Shown here in pieces: positions 16,703 to 25,097 of a stretch of DNA of 64,000 nt. The position numbers and the translations under genes were made by a program. How positions within the stretch are numbered: the stretch's first letter is position 1; the number at the start of each line of letters is the position of its first letter. This DNA is from Alkalihalophilus marmarensis DSM 21297 (GTDB taxonomy: Bacteria; Bacillota; Bacilli; Bacillales; Bacillaceae_D), in assembly GCF_000474275.2 (NCBI RefSeq), contig NZ_ATAE01000018.1:28974-92973 (forward strand), written 5' to 3'. The notes beneath the pieces were generated by a model, which saw nothing but the letters and a program-made list of their open reading frames with translations, was not told where the DNA came from and made no database searches.

Positions 16703-16971
16703 TACTTCTGTTCCTCAGGATAGACTAAATTGTGATCAACAAAGATTTTGCATTGAATTTTTACAGTTCCGCCAAGAGTTACTTTAATCGTTTTAACTTC
16801 CCCGTTTGCTGCTTTTAACTGGCCTTGTAACGTTGACCTTAAAGCAAGACCTAGGTTCTGATCTTGTAATTTCCCATCTACATACAGCTTTTCCCCGTTA
16901 AACCAGCTATTTTCCACTCGTATTTGACGTCCTTCATACGTTGCTTCAAATATCTTTGTCACATTAATCAC
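16702..16971 (-). CDS. Small beta-rich protein, shares a domain with the 22753 protein
   Basis: An 89-residue soluble protein of alternating polar and hydrophobic strands. Its C-terminal pattern I-K-V-T-L-G-G-T-V-K-I-Q-C-K-I-F-V-D-x-N-L-V-Y aligns with the C-terminus of the membrane-anchored protein at 22753-23316 (I-K-V-K-L-G-G-L-V-S-L-Q-C-K-V-Y-I-N-K-E-L-V-F), and L-Y-V-D-G-K-L aligns with L-Y-I-N-D-K-L. It is therefore a free-standing version of that domain. Function unknown. Confidence 0.65.
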   Translation of the reverse strand: MINVTKIFEATYEGRQIRVENSWFNGEKLYVDGKLQDQNLGLALRSTLQGQLKAANGEVKTIKVTLGGTVKIQCKIFVDHNLVYPEEQK

Positions 16972-16990
16972 TCCTCTATTATGTTTCTCT

Positions 16991-17644
16991 CTACTTAGTT
17001 GTCACTTTTTTAACAAATGCTTCGACCATATGAATGGCTTCCTCGCGGGAATTATAATCGAGCAAATGGAAATCTATATCATAAACCATACCAGATTCTT
17101 GGAAACTTAGTCTATTAATATTATGGTTATCCTGTTCAATTAGCTGATGTTTTACAGATGTGCCAGCCAGTTCAATGCTCTCTCCATTTAGTGGGAGGTT
17201 AGGATCAAATTCAGATATATGAATAACGATTGTAGCATCCTCTTCATTTAAATGATTGAGATAAAGAAAGTCCCCATTTTCTATCAAGAACTCACGCTCA
17301 GTTTCATTAATAAAAGGTTCATCTATAGCATCGTTAATGTACACAATAATTGCATTTTTAGGAGCAGTTAACTCATCATTCATCTCTTTGTCTGCAGTCC
17401 AGATCATTCCTAGAGGATAGCTGTACATATGAGGTAGATATACTTGTTGATCAAAATAAGAAGAAAGCTGTTCTTCATGTAAAAGAATCTGGGTAGCTGC
17501 CACGCCCATTGCGATCTGATCTTCATCTACATGAGCCACTGTATCTGGAGTCAAGCGAATCATCGCAACAAAAATGAACGTTGAAACAATTAACGCAGAT
17601 ACGACGAGAATAAGCATACGGTTCGTACTTTTTAAAGGCTTCAT
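16991..17644 (-). CDS. Membrane-anchored extracytoplasmic protein
   Basis: A 217-residue protein with an N-terminal signal anchor (about residues 9-28) and an acidic soluble domain outside the membrane. Start ATG with AAAGGAGAAG. No catalytic motif recognised. It is followed at 19 nt by the small beta protein gene, so they are probably one operon. Confidence 0.6.
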   Translation of the reverse strand: MKPLKSTNRMLILVVSALIVSTFIFVAMIRLTPDTVAHVDEDQIAMGVAATQILLHEEQLSSYFDQQVYLPHMYSYPLGMIWTADKEMNDELTAPKNAIIVYINDAIDEPFINETEREFLIENGDFLYLNHLNEEDATIVIHISEFDPNLPLNGESIELAGTSVKHQLIEQDNHNINRLSFQESGMVYDIDFHLLDYNSREEAIHMVEAFVKKVTTK

Positions 17645-17681
17645 TCAACTTCTCCTTTCTTTTAGTTTCAAATATGTACGA

Positions 17682-18833
17682 TCACTCTTCAAATAACTTT
17701 AATAAAAATTGCTCCGTAATTTGTTCAAAATACAGACCATACGAATCGTTTGGCAAGTTGCTTGTAAATACAGCTGTAAAATCGAAATGAGGAATGACGA
17801 TCAGTTTCTGTCCAAAGGCGCCAGACCCGTAATAGCTATGAATTAATTCGCCTGAATCAAGTTGCAGCGTCTTGACCCACCACTGATACCCATAATCTCC
17901 AAAGCCTGCTTCATTTAATTCAGTTGTGGTGTGATAACTGGTTGAGGCGTCCACCCATTCTAAAGGGATGATCTGAACTCCATCCCACCTGCCTCCATTT
18001 AAAAATAAATAGCCGATTTTTGCGAGGTCAGCTGGAACCATTTCCATTTTATATCCACCTGTATAATAACCATTTGAATCAATATCCCAGAAATAATCCA
18101 TTGTCCCAATGCCTAGCGGCGAAAACAAATGCTTATCAGCAAAATGCTTTGTTGACTGACCTGAAGCTCTTTCAAGTATGACAGACAATAAATGAGAGGC
18201 CCCTGTATTATAGTTAAATTGAGTTCCAGGATCATTTACCAGCTCACGAGAAATAATGAAATCCACCCAGTTATCACTAGACTCTAATGGGAACATGATA
18301 TCATTCCATCGGGTTGTCTCCGGCCAATACAATCCATCTGTTAAAGTTATAAAATGCTCAATTGTCCATTCATGTTTACGAATGTCTTCTTGCTCAAGTA
18401 TTTCTGGGATGAAGTCTGAGGCTTTCTGATCGATTCCCTCAATATAGCCTTGGTCGATTGCTATGCCAATTAACGAAGAGGTGATACTTTTTGCAATCGA
18501 ATTGATAGGAGTTCTTGAATCATTAAAGGTGATCGATTTGTAATATTCTTCAGCTAGATAGCCGTCTTTGATTAACAGCATGCTGTACACATCTTCTTGA
18601 CGGACTTCTTCAATTAATTCTTCTAGCACATTCTCGTTTAAACCAAGTTCAGCAGGAGATTTCATCTTCCAATTTTGCGTAGGATAATAATCTCTTTCTT
18701 TGTCTATTTGCGTTTTCACTGCTTCAGCTGGTAAATCTTCTGAAGTTGGTAATGAGGAGGTTTGAGTTTCTATGCATCCAGCAAGGAACAAAAGCAGTAA
18801 TGTGTACACTAAAACATTATGTATTCGTTTCAT
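17682..18833 (-). CDS. Lipoprotein serine hydrolase (beta-lactamase/NylB-like)
   Basis: A 383-residue protein with a lipoprotein signal (L-A-G-C20) and a PF00144-type domain: S112-I-A-K115 and Y208-N-T-G. The Y-x-T-G variant is usual in the 6-aminohexanoate-dimer hydrolase-like branch. It is anchored outside the cell and probably acts on a peptide or ester. Start ATG behind GGAAGGAG. It lies 37 nt upstream of the 16991-17644 gene, which may be its partner. Confidence 0.85.
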   Translation of the reverse strand: MKRIHNVLVYTLLLLFLAGCIETQTSSLPTSEDLPAEAVKTQIDKERDYYPTQNWKMKSPAELGLNENVLEELIEEVRQEDVYSMLLIKDGYLAEEYYKSITFNDSRTPINSIAKSITSSLIGIAIDQGYIEGIDQKASDFIPEILEQEDIRKHEWTIEHFITLTDGLYWPETTRWNDIMFPLESSDNWVDFIISRELVNDPGTQFNYNTGASHLLSVILERASGQSTKHFADKHLFSPLGIGTMDYFWDIDSNGYYTGGYKMEMVPADLAKIGYLFLNGGRWDGVQIIPLEWVDASTSYHTTTELNEAGFGDYGYQWWVKTLQLDSGELIHSYYGSGAFGQKLIVIPHFDFTAVFTSNLPNDSYGLYFEQITEQFLLKLFEE

Positions 18834-18923
18834 CGCAGCTCCTTCCTTGAAGGTATTAAATTTTACTTTATTTCTAATTTATACCTTTACGAAGGATTTG
18901 CTAAATTGGTTTCATCTTAATCC

Positions 18924-18955
18924 AAAAAAAGCTAAGAGCAATTTACTCTTAGCTT
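18924..18955 (-). terminator. Terminator of the carboxymuconolactone decarboxylase unit
   Basis: AAGCTAAGAG and CTCTTAGCTT form a 10-bp stem followed on the minus strand by seven T. Confidence 0.8.
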
Positions 18956-18965
18956 GCATATCAAT

Positions 18966-19121
18966 TTAAATGAATTGAATATGTTCAATAGAAAATTTCC
19001 TTGCCTCTCGTTCATCATTTGTTTCAAAAACTACCCCATTTGTATCTAAAAATATATAATAAGGTGCTTCACTTACTACTAGTTCCGAGTATTCTAAGTA
19101 ATAGTCATCAACCTTCCAACA
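18966..19121 (-). pseudogene. Coding-like frame without start codon after the CMD gene
   Basis: The minus frame is open for 51 codons between an in-frame TGA and a stop at 18966. It reads like protein, with Y-Y-I-F-L-D-T-N-G-V-V-F-E-T-N-D-E-R-E-A, but contains no ATG, GTG or TTG. It overlaps the last codons of the CMD gene and ends just before that gene's terminator. It is either a decayed small gene or is reached by a non-standard start or frameshift. Confidence 0.35.
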
Positions 19122-19515
19122 TCATCATTGCTCCAAAATATTGTGATGCGGTCGTAAACGAAATAAATGCAAACAGTTCGCTTATTTCTCCTGCTGTAAA
19201 AAATTCTTCGAGTATTTGAAACTGCGGATCTGAGATTGTACCTTTTTGCTTTAAAAATACTTCAGCTAACGCGACTGCAACGGATGTTTTTTCATCGCAA
19301 TGAACATTGTCCGGCTTTCCCTTTGCCTTACAATACTCACACCCGTTGCCCTGTGCTAATGTTCTTCTGACTTGCTCTTTTAATTGGGCAGAAAGGGTTG
19401 CTTCACGTTCTAACACACGTCCTAACTGTGACCATGCCTTCATCACATCGGGGTTATGTCCTAACAGCCGTTCAAACGGTGTGCATCCTGTATTTGATTC
19501 TGTAATCCTTGCCAT
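19108..19515 (-). CDS. Carboxymuconolactone decarboxylase-family (AhpD-like) protein
   Basis: A 135-residue all-helical protein with the AhpD redox motif C-E-Y-C-K-A-K-G in the middle and the family pattern around it (N-P-D-V-M-K-A-W; E-V-F-L-K-Q-K). CxxC members act as peroxidase or disulfide partners instead of decarboxylases. Start ATG with an AAGGAGGAGA site. Divergent from the Lrp-type regulator at 19636, which may control it. Confidence 0.85.
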   Translation of the reverse strand: MARITESNTGCTPFERLLGHNPDVMKAWSQLGRVLEREATLSAQLKEQVRRTLAQGNGCEYCKAKGKPDNVHCDEKTSVAVALAEVFLKQKGTISDPQFQILEEFFTAGEISELFAFISFTTASQYFGAMMMLEG

Positions 19516-19635
19516 AATGATCTCCTCCTTGTATGATTCATTATAATAAGTTAAGATGTCGATTCACATTAAACTATGAACGTATTATTTTAATTAATTT
19601 TTGCAATTTAATGAGTTAGTGGAGGTTTACTTCAA

Positions 19636-20076
19636 ATGAAAATTGACGAGATTGATCGGAGGATTTTAGATGAATTAAAGCTGGACAGTCGCCTGTCAAT
19701 GAGCGAGCTTGGAAGACGAGTGAACCTCTCATCCCCATCAGTCACAGAACGCGTAAGGCAAATGGAATCATTTGGGGTTATTAAGGGTTATACCGTTAAT
19801 CTTGACTTTGAAAGATTAGGACAACCTATTCAGTGCATGATTGAGGCAACGGTTAAAAATGGAGATTATGATGCTTTTAAACGTTATATTCAGTCTCTTT
19901 CAAATGTAGAGTTTTGTTACCGCATTGCAGGTCAGGCTTGCTATATGATGAAGCTGCATTTTGCTAGCTTTCAAGATGCTGAACAATTCATTGAAAACGT
20001 AAATCCCTATGCCCGCACAGTGACGCATTTTATATTTTCTGAAGTACCAACGGAAGTTAAGGTAAAAGATGAGTAA
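19636..20076 (+). CDS. Lrp/AsnC-family transcriptional regulator
   Basis: A 146-residue protein with an N-terminal winged HTH (I-D-E-I-D-R-R-I-L-D-E-L, then R-R-V-N-L-S-S-P-S-V-T-E-R-V-R) and a C-terminal RAM/AsnC ligand-binding domain (about 65-140). It probably senses an amino acid. The ATG is 10 nt after GGAGGT. Monocistronic, ended by a strong terminator. Divergently arranged with the AhpD-like gene. Confidence 0.9.
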   Translation: MKIDEIDRRILDELKLDSRLSMSELGRRVNLSSPSVTERVRQMESFGVIKGYTVNLDFERLGQPIQCMIEATVKNGDYDAFKRYIQSLSNVEFCYRIAGQACYMMKLHFASFQDAEQFIENVNPYARTVTHFIFSEVPTEVKVKDE

Positions 20077-20077
20077 T

Positions 20078-20115
20078 AAAAGAAGAGTCCACTTACTTAA
20101 GTGAACTCTTCTTTT
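20078..20115. terminator. Bidirectional terminator between Lrp and GNAT genes
   Basis: AAAAGAAGAGT and ACTCTTCTTTT pair, extended by CACTTA/TAAGTG. The A-run and T-run flanks serve both converging genes. Confidence 0.85.
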
Positions 20116-20653
20116 ACTTTTCTTCATATTCGCGATCTAAGATACTCATAAAGAGATCCGTTTCATATTTTCCATTTATAAGTGCGCCTTCACGTTCTAT
20201 TCCTTCTTTTATAAACCCGCATTTTTCATAGCATCGAATGGCGCGAACATTATATTCAAGCACTCGTAGGTCTACTCTATGTAAGTTAAGTGTTTTAAAA
20301 GCAAATTCTAAAACGAGGTTCGTTACCTCTGTTCCTAACCCCTTATTCCATACAGAAGGATCAAACAGCCCAACAGCATAGCGCGCACGGTTGTCTGTTT
20401 GATTAACCGTCAATCTTGCCTGGCCAACAAAACGGTTCTGATAAACAACACACCATTCCCATTGATTATTAGCAATGGCTTCAATAAATCGTTTCGCTCT
20501 TTCAAAGGTTTTTGGTGTGATATCCACTGCTTCAATGCCATACATTTTTTTCAGCTCGTTGTCTTCTTCAACATTCATGTAATCCCTTAAATCACTTTCA
20601 ATTGGCTGTCGTAAAAGAACATTCTCTCCATGTATTGTCGGGGCCGTGTTCAT
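20114..20653 (-). CDS. GNAT-family N-acetyltransferase
   Basis: About 179 residues with the start at ATG 20653, directly after AGGAGGATGATCAG; the upstream codons lack a site. Motifs: G-L-G-T-E-V-T-N-L-V acetyl-CoA loop, L-H-R-V-D-L-R-V-L-E-Y-N-V-R-A-I-R-C-Y-E-K-C-G-F. Typical of RimJ/RimL or SpeG-like acetyltransferases. Substrate unknown. Confidence 0.85.
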   Translation of the reverse strand: MNTAPTIHGENVLLRQPIESDLRDYMNVEEDNELKKMYGIEAVDITPKTFERAKRFIEAIANNQWEWCVVYQNRFVGQARLTVNQTDNRARYAVGLFDPSVWNKGLGTEVTNLVLEFAFKTLNLHRVDLRVLEYNVRAIRCYEKCGFIKEGIEREGALINGKYETDLFMSILDREYEEK

Positions 20654-20691
20654 CTGATCATCCTCCTGCAATGTCAAGCTGCATGTACTAT

Positions 20692-20841
20692 TTATTGATT
20701 CTTCTTAGCTCTTTTCTTCTCCTCTTTTTTTACATGCATTTGCATTCCTGTGTAAACACCGACAGCTATCACAACAACGGCCAATGCACCAAACCATATA
20801 TACATGAATAAACTAATCAGCAAACTTCCTACCATATCCAT
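20692..20841 (-). CDS. Single-helix small membrane protein, 49 aa
   Basis: Minus-strand frame M-D-M-V-G-S-L-L-I-S-L, one long hydrophobic helix (about residues 4-31), then a charged tail (K-K-E-E-K-K-R-A-K-K-N-Q). It has a GAAAGGAGAAT site 6 nt before the ATG. Located just downstream of the 20868 gene, so probably co-transcribed. Confidence 0.6.
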   Translation of the reverse strand: MDMVGSLLISLFMYIWFGALAVVVIAVGVYTGMQMHVKKEEKKRAKKNQ

Positions 20842-20867
20842 CAATTATTCTCCTTTCAAGAAATGTT

Positions 20868-21611
20868 TTACTCCAATTCATCCTCACTTATCGAGAAGAT
20901 ACTTTCTCCATAAAACCTTCCAGATCTGCTGGAATAACCATTTTGTAGGTTGAGGTCGTTTAATACGCCGTGCTCATTACGAGGAATCCAGCCATAGCTT
21001 AGGCTGCTTACGTGAAAGTGTTGTGAGAAAAAGTCATCTGTGCTTTTGGCGTCTTCAACTTCTATATACGAATCAAGAAAAGCTATCCACTCTTCTGGCA
21101 GGCGTTCTACACCGTAAGATGCCTCATCAAGATTAGTTTCAATCTGATGCTGCAGCTGGACTCCGGGTGTATAGGTATTTGTTTGATAATAGTCACTTGA
21201 TCTAAATCCCCTGCGATTCATGAGGTACAAATCGATTTGTGAAAGGTCATTGGCTGGATCAAGATTCCAGGTAACATAGAAGGTGTTCGGGTCGTTAGGA
21301 TCAAGCTTCCATAAATATGGATCTGACATTGTATTAAATCCTTTCATTTCCCAATTACGTTTCTCCCATATCCAAAAGCTAGTTCCGTAAATTTGATCCT
21401 GTGCAAATGGTACAAACACATGTGTATCATCTAAGTAGATCGTATCTAGAATCTCCAATGAGTCAAAACCATATTGTGGTTCATTTATGATGTCGATCAT
21501 TTCATCTTCTGATAAAAACTCCGACGGGTTTGAAAAGTAGTTATAATATACACTAGCTACAATGACCATAGCTATGATGGCACTAAGTGAGATCCATAGT
21601 TTCTTCATCAT
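20868..21611 (-). CDS. Membrane-anchored extracytoplasmic protein of unknown function
   Basis: A 247-residue protein with an N-terminal signal anchor (about residues 5-24) and an acidic, aromatic-rich soluble domain. The ATG overlaps the stop of the upstream gene (TGATG arrangement), so the two are coupled. No family recognised. Confidence 0.6.
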   Translation of the reverse strand: MMKKLWISLSAIIAMVIVASVYYNYFSNPSEFLSEDEMIDIINEPQYGFDSLEILDTIYLDDTHVFVPFAQDQIYGTSFWIWEKRNWEMKGFNTMSDPYLWKLDPNDPNTFYVTWNLDPANDLSQIDLYLMNRRGFRSSDYYQTNTYTPGVQLQHQIETNLDEASYGVERLPEEWIAFLDSYIEVEDAKSTDDFFSQHFHVSSLSYGWIPRNEHGVLNDLNLQNGYSSRSGRFYGESIFSISEDELE

Positions 21612-22333
21612 TCGATTCCCCCGCCCTTCAACACGGAGTCATCCGCTCGGAAATATCTCTGCTCGTCGGGCAACTCAATTAAAATACCTTTTCCATCTCT
21701 CTCCACATATAGTATTGCAGGCAGTCCGCTTCCCCATTTCGTATTTGTGCCCGTAAGCATGTATGGAAATTGCTCGTTTTGTTCTGATCGTTCCCCATAG
21801 GCTATTTCTTCGTACCAGCTCAAATCTATTAATGATGATTCCTCAAACATAGGGATTTGTCGTTCTAAGCTCTCAATATCTAACGTAACCTCATCTGCCG
21901 AGGGATGGGTTGCCATCAATTCAGCATGTTCATAGTTAGCTATAAATGTTGTCAGATCATCTTTCGGGTAAATCAAATTATGTATTGCTAGTGATAAAAT
22001 CATAACGACAATCGTTACATAATTACTTAAAAATCCAAGCCAGGCAAATGGACGATACCTCTCCCATGCGCCATTTTTTCTCGTTGAGGCATACCAAAGC
22101 AGCAGCCATACACCGATAGGTAAAATAGGCAGACTGAGATCGGTGTTCAACATCGTTGTATTAATGTTAAAGCTGATAACCCCTACAAACGCGGCAAGAC
22201 ATGCCTTCCAAAGCTTTAGTGCCTTGTTTTGTTTTTGATAAAAATAATAAATGAAATAAATAAAAATTCCCCACGATAAAACCGTACCAATGAGATCAAT
22301 CACATTCATCGGTACGTAAAGTGAAACCTCCAA
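21608..22333 (-). CDS. Membrane protein with C-terminal extracytoplasmic region
   Basis: A 241-residue protein. Helices at about 10-29, 41-60, 65-82 and 95-116 are followed by a soluble, acidic C-terminal half. The start is a TTG 8 nt after TTGGAGGG; an ATG eight codons inside lacks good spacing. Translationally coupled to the next gene. No family recognised; the pair may work together in the envelope. Confidence 0.55.
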   Translation of the reverse strand: MEVSLYVPMNVIDLIGTVLSWGIFIYFIYYFYQKQNKALKLWKACLAAFVGVISFNINTTMLNTDLSLPILPIGVWLLLWYASTRKNGAWERYRPFAWLGFLSNYVTIVVMILSLAIHNLIYPKDDLTTFIANYEHAELMATHPSADEVTLDIESLERQIPMFEESSLIDLSWYEEIAYGERSEQNEQFPYMLTGTNTKWGSGLPAILYVERDGKGILIELPDEQRYFRADDSVLKGGGIE

Positions 22334-22556
22334 AAATATCCCTCCAACTAAGCAATAATGACTGTGCCAAAAAAAGACACATTTACGATGGTAACATAGA
22401 TTACTAAACGTTGGAATAAAAGGAAATAGATTTAAGGAAAGGATTTAAAAGTTGGAAAGTGGAACGGAAGTCCTTTTACAAATTGTAGTAAGTTATTGAA
22501 GGGTTGTTTGGAATTCTTAAGAGGAGAAGAAGCCTTAAGCCAGAAATGAAACTAAA

Positions 22557-22675
22557 GCGGACGGGAGTGGGCGGCCGACTCCTGCAGGATTAGAGGGCAG
22601 GCTGAAATCCACTGGCAAAGCCGTTAGTTCAGCGCAAGCCTGCGGAAAGCGTCCCCCCAATCCAGGGAGCGACAA
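22557..22675. repeat. GC-rich structured intergenic repeat
   Basis: About 119 nt, much richer in G+C than the flanks, with nested inverted repeats: GGACG with CGTCC at the ends, GCAGGC with GCCTGC and CTGAA with TTCAG inside. The sequence type (GACTCCTGCAGG, then GAGGGCAG, then GCCTGCGGAAAGCGTCC) resembles a short structured repeat I know to be widespread between genes in Bacillus genomes. It lies in a 420-bp gene-free gap (22334-22752) where I see no other feature. Confidence 0.6.
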
Positions 22676-22752
22676 GGATTGCTTAACATTAGTAGGAAGA
22701 AAGATTTACCTTAGTAGTAAAGTATGTAAGTGGTATCCCTTTTATTTCATGC

Positions 22753-23316
22753 TCAATCCTTTTCTTTGATATTATCTCTTAACCAGTCGTACTTAATTTT
22801 CTCTTTGAAAACTAACTCTTTATTAATATACACTTTGCATTGCAAGCTTACTAAGCCGCCTAACTTCACCTTGATGTCCATCGGTTGATGATCAACTTCA
22901 ATGGGTGCCTTAAGTGACTGGAAGGGGATGAGAAATGAATACCAAGACGTTCGCTTTCTAGAGTCAACAAGCTTATCGTTTATATATAACTGTTCTTCAT
23001 TATATTTATTGACGACTTTTATTTGGTAGTCTTTATATGGGATTTCCCATGTCTTATTAAATTCTGTTTTTAATTCTTGCATTAAATCTTCTAATGATTG
23101 CTCTTTTCCATTCTCTGCATTTTCTTCTATTTGACTGTTCTGATTCCGAATTTTTCTTTTTCTAATCATGCTAAATAACCATTCAACTAAGAATATGAAT
23201 ACAAACAAGCTTAAAAGCATAATTAAAAAATGATCAAATATAGTACCTTTTGTAATAATTGCATAGTTATAACCAATAACAAAGAAAATCACGACATACA
23301 TTAAAAACTTAATCAC
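22753..23316 (-). CDS. Membrane protein with C-terminal beta domain shared with the 16702 protein
   Basis: A 187-residue protein: two hydrophobic helices (about 2-18 and 28-49), a charged linker, then a domain from about 90 to 180 homologous to the 89-residue protein at 16702-16971 (shared K-L-G-G and Q-C-K motifs). The start is GTG after CAGGAG. It may be membrane-tethered with the domain in the cytoplasm. Function unknown. Confidence 0.6.
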   Translation of the reverse strand: MIKFLMYVVIFFVIGYNYAIITKGTIFDHFLIMLLSLFVFIFLVEWLFSMIRKRKIRNQNSQIEENAENGKEQSLEDLMQELKTEFNKTWEIPYKDYQIKVVNKYNEEQLYINDKLVDSRKRTSWYSFLIPFQSLKAPIEVDHQPMDIKVKLGGLVSLQCKVYINKELVFKEKIKYDWLRDNIKEKD

Positions 23317-23349
23317 GACAACGACTCCTGCCTTATTTAATTGTTAAAA

Positions 23350-23499
23350 TTATAGATTGTACAACAATATCGTTCCATATATTAGAGTCGTTCCAATCAC
23401 AATGAACAACCCGATCATGACAAATCCATAAAGAAACCCTTTTCCCATTGAAAATAGATCGAGAAAACTATTTTTAAATCCATCTACGACTCTAAACAT
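23350..23499 (-). CDS. Small membrane protein, 49 aa
   Basis: A frame starting M-F-R-V-V-D-G-F-K-N with a strong GAAGGAGGA site 5 nt before the ATG. An amphipathic N-terminus is followed by one transmembrane helix (about residues 24-46). It lies between two minus-strand membrane-protein genes and is probably part of that run. Confidence 0.65.
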   Translation of the reverse strand: MFRVVDGFKNSFLDLFSMGKGFLYGFVMIGLFIVIGTTLIYGTILLYNL

Positions 23500-23520
23500 T
23501 CAAATCCTCCTTCTTATTCA

Positions 23521-23799
23521 TTACGGTTCACTGATCCCCATAGCTAGCAGTAATAATGCAGCTATAACCACAAAAAAGCCATTACCCAGCAGGCTGAAGA
23601 TAAATAATAAATGACGTCTCTTCAAATACCAAGAAACTGAAGCGAATGCGATTCCAAGAGCAGCAAGCACCCCATATGTTAAGATCACAAAATAAATATC
23701 AATAGTTGGTCCTCTATAAACATAATAGATCATGGTGTTTGAAATAACAGGGATCAATGAGCATACATAAAGGATTGTACTTAGTTGTGTTTTCTTCAT
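23521..23799 (-). CDS. Small membrane protein, three helices
   Basis: A 92-residue protein with three hydrophobic helices and a K-R-R-H loop. Its ATG overlaps the upstream stop by 4 nt (ATGA) and its AAGGAGG site lies inside the upstream gene. Unknown function. Confidence 0.6.
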   Translation of the reverse strand: MKKTQLSTILYVCSLIPVISNTMIYYVYRGPTIDIYFVILTYGVLAALGIAFASVSWYLKRRHLLFIFSLLGNGFFVVIAALLLLAMGISEP

Positions 23800-24002
23800 T
23801 TTCCAAGCCTCCTTAAAAGGATAGGAACGGCAATAATAAAAGCAACAATTGTCACTTTTACGAGTGATACTTGTTCAACCATCGGCGTGTGAGTCGATCG
23901 ATCTGATGAGAAAATCGACCACCAGCTTGGTTCTGGGTATAAGAAGGAGAGGATCACCCAAGAAACAAAGATAACACCTACGAAAAAGGAATAAATTTTC
24001 AT
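23796..24002 (-). CDS. Small membrane protein, two helices
   Basis: A 68-residue protein with helices at about 4-21 and 47-62. Start ATG after AAGAGGGG. Its end overlaps the next gene. Unknown function. Confidence 0.55.
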   Translation of the reverse strand: MKIYSFFVGVIFVSWVILSFLYPEPSWWSIFSSDRSTHTPMVEQVSLVKVTIVAFIIAVPILLRRLGK

Positions 24003-24014
24003 ACGTTTCCCCTC

Positions 24015-24332
24015 TTAAGGTCCGAATTCAATCAAACCCGTAAATAATGCAACGAAAAGAATAACTAAGTAGATTGGAAATGATAAAGATAGAATGATGG
24101 AAAAGATCAATAACGGGCTGCGGCCATATTTTTTCAGCAAGATGCTTGATAACGTAACCCCAATGAACATAAGGGTAATAGAAATCGTATCCCCCCACGC
24201 ATGACCTGTCATCGTGATTCTGGTAAAAGGAATGAAAACCAGACTGAAGCAAAGAATGCCTGTGATGAATGCAATGAGCTCAAGCCTTTTTTTATTTTGA
24301 ATATCGATGCTTTTCTCTGGTACCTTTTCCAT
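24015..24332 (-). CDS. Small membrane protein, three helices
   Basis: About 105 residues. I choose ATG 24332, since the GTG at 24344 is part of the CAGGTGA site. Helices at about 21-38, 50-67 and 79-97. First of a run of four small membrane-protein genes (24332 to 23350). Unknown function. Confidence 0.55.
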   Translation of the reverse strand: MEKVPEKSIDIQNKKRLELIAFITGILCFSLVFIPFTRITMTGHAWGDTISITLMFIGVTLSSILLKKYGRSPLLIFSIILSLSFPIYLVILFVALFTGLIEFGP

Positions 24333-24542
24333 AAAATACTTCACCTGCCCCTTAACGATTCTATTAATATAGCATAAATTCCCTTAATTGGGATCTAAAT
24401 ATGGTAAAATAAACCTGATCATTCCATTTTATTTTTGTGAGGGTTGGTTCATGACTAATGGTTAACTAACTTACTGATGTCGAATGAAAGGTATAACGAT
24501 CTTAATAAACCAAATATCTAATATTTCTTAATGAGGTGTTTT

Positions 24543-24761
24543 TTGAAAAATGTAAATACAATCGCCCTTCTATTGTACTTCACTGCTTTGTGCGCAATCT
24601 TTTTCGGGGTTTATGCTCAGGTTCAGTTTGATACATCAAGTGACGGATTGATTTTGCTAGTAAGTGTAGGGAGTTTAGTGGCGGGACTGCTGTTATTAGG
24701 AATAGCAGAAATGATTAGACTGCTTTCAAAGATTAGTCGGAAGCTTACTGCTACTAAATAA
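24543..24761 (+). CDS. Small two-helix membrane protein
   Basis: About 72 residues. The ATG at 24531 overlaps the only ribosome binding site (GAGGTG), so I favour TTG 24543 despite its short spacing of 4 nt. Two helices (about 5-24 and 35-57) and a basic tail. Followed closely by another small membrane-protein gene. Confidence 0.5.
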   Translation: MKNVNTIALLLYFTALCAIFFGVYAQVQFDTSSDGLILLVSVGSLVAGLLLLGIAEMIRLLSKISRKLTATK

Positions 24762-24780
24762 AAGGAGCTGAGGTGAGAAT

Positions 24781-25056
24781 GTGAGTGCTGTGAATCGTAA
24801 AATAATCGGTTATTTGTTTGCTGTATTAGGCTTTTTAATATGGTTGTACGTTTCAAGTCATCACTCAGCTGCTGGATATTGGTGGTCGGTATGGACCTTA
24901 CCGGAGAAGCATAATGATCCTCATCATATAACCATTATTCTAGACCCAAGCTTCTACGAGATTTCTCCACCGAAAGTAATCATAGGTTCAGCTGTATTTA
25001 TACTTTTAGGAGTCTTTCTTACGTTGTTGATTCCGAAAAGCCGTCAAAATGCATAA
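24781..25056 (+). CDS. Small membrane protein, two helices
   Basis: A 91-residue protein starting at GTG with GAGGTGAG just upstream. Helices at about 9-23 and 63-82; the loop between is His-rich (S-S-H-H-S and E-K-H-N-D-P-H-H). The gene ends in a clear terminator. Unknown function. Confidence 0.55.
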   Translation: MSAVNRKIIGYLFAVLGFLIWLYVSSHHSAAGYWWSVWTLPEKHNDPHHITIILDPSFYEISPPKVIIGSAVFILLGVFLTLLIPKSRQNA

Positions 25057-25057
25057 T

Positions 25058-25084
25058 AAAAAAGCTCAGAGTATGAGCTTTTTT
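25058..25084. terminator. Bidirectional terminator
   Basis: AAAAAGCTCA and TGAGCTTTTT form a stem with a 5-nt loop, placed between the converging 24781 and 25098 genes. Confidence 0.85.
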
Positions 25085-25097
25085 ATTTTATCATTCA

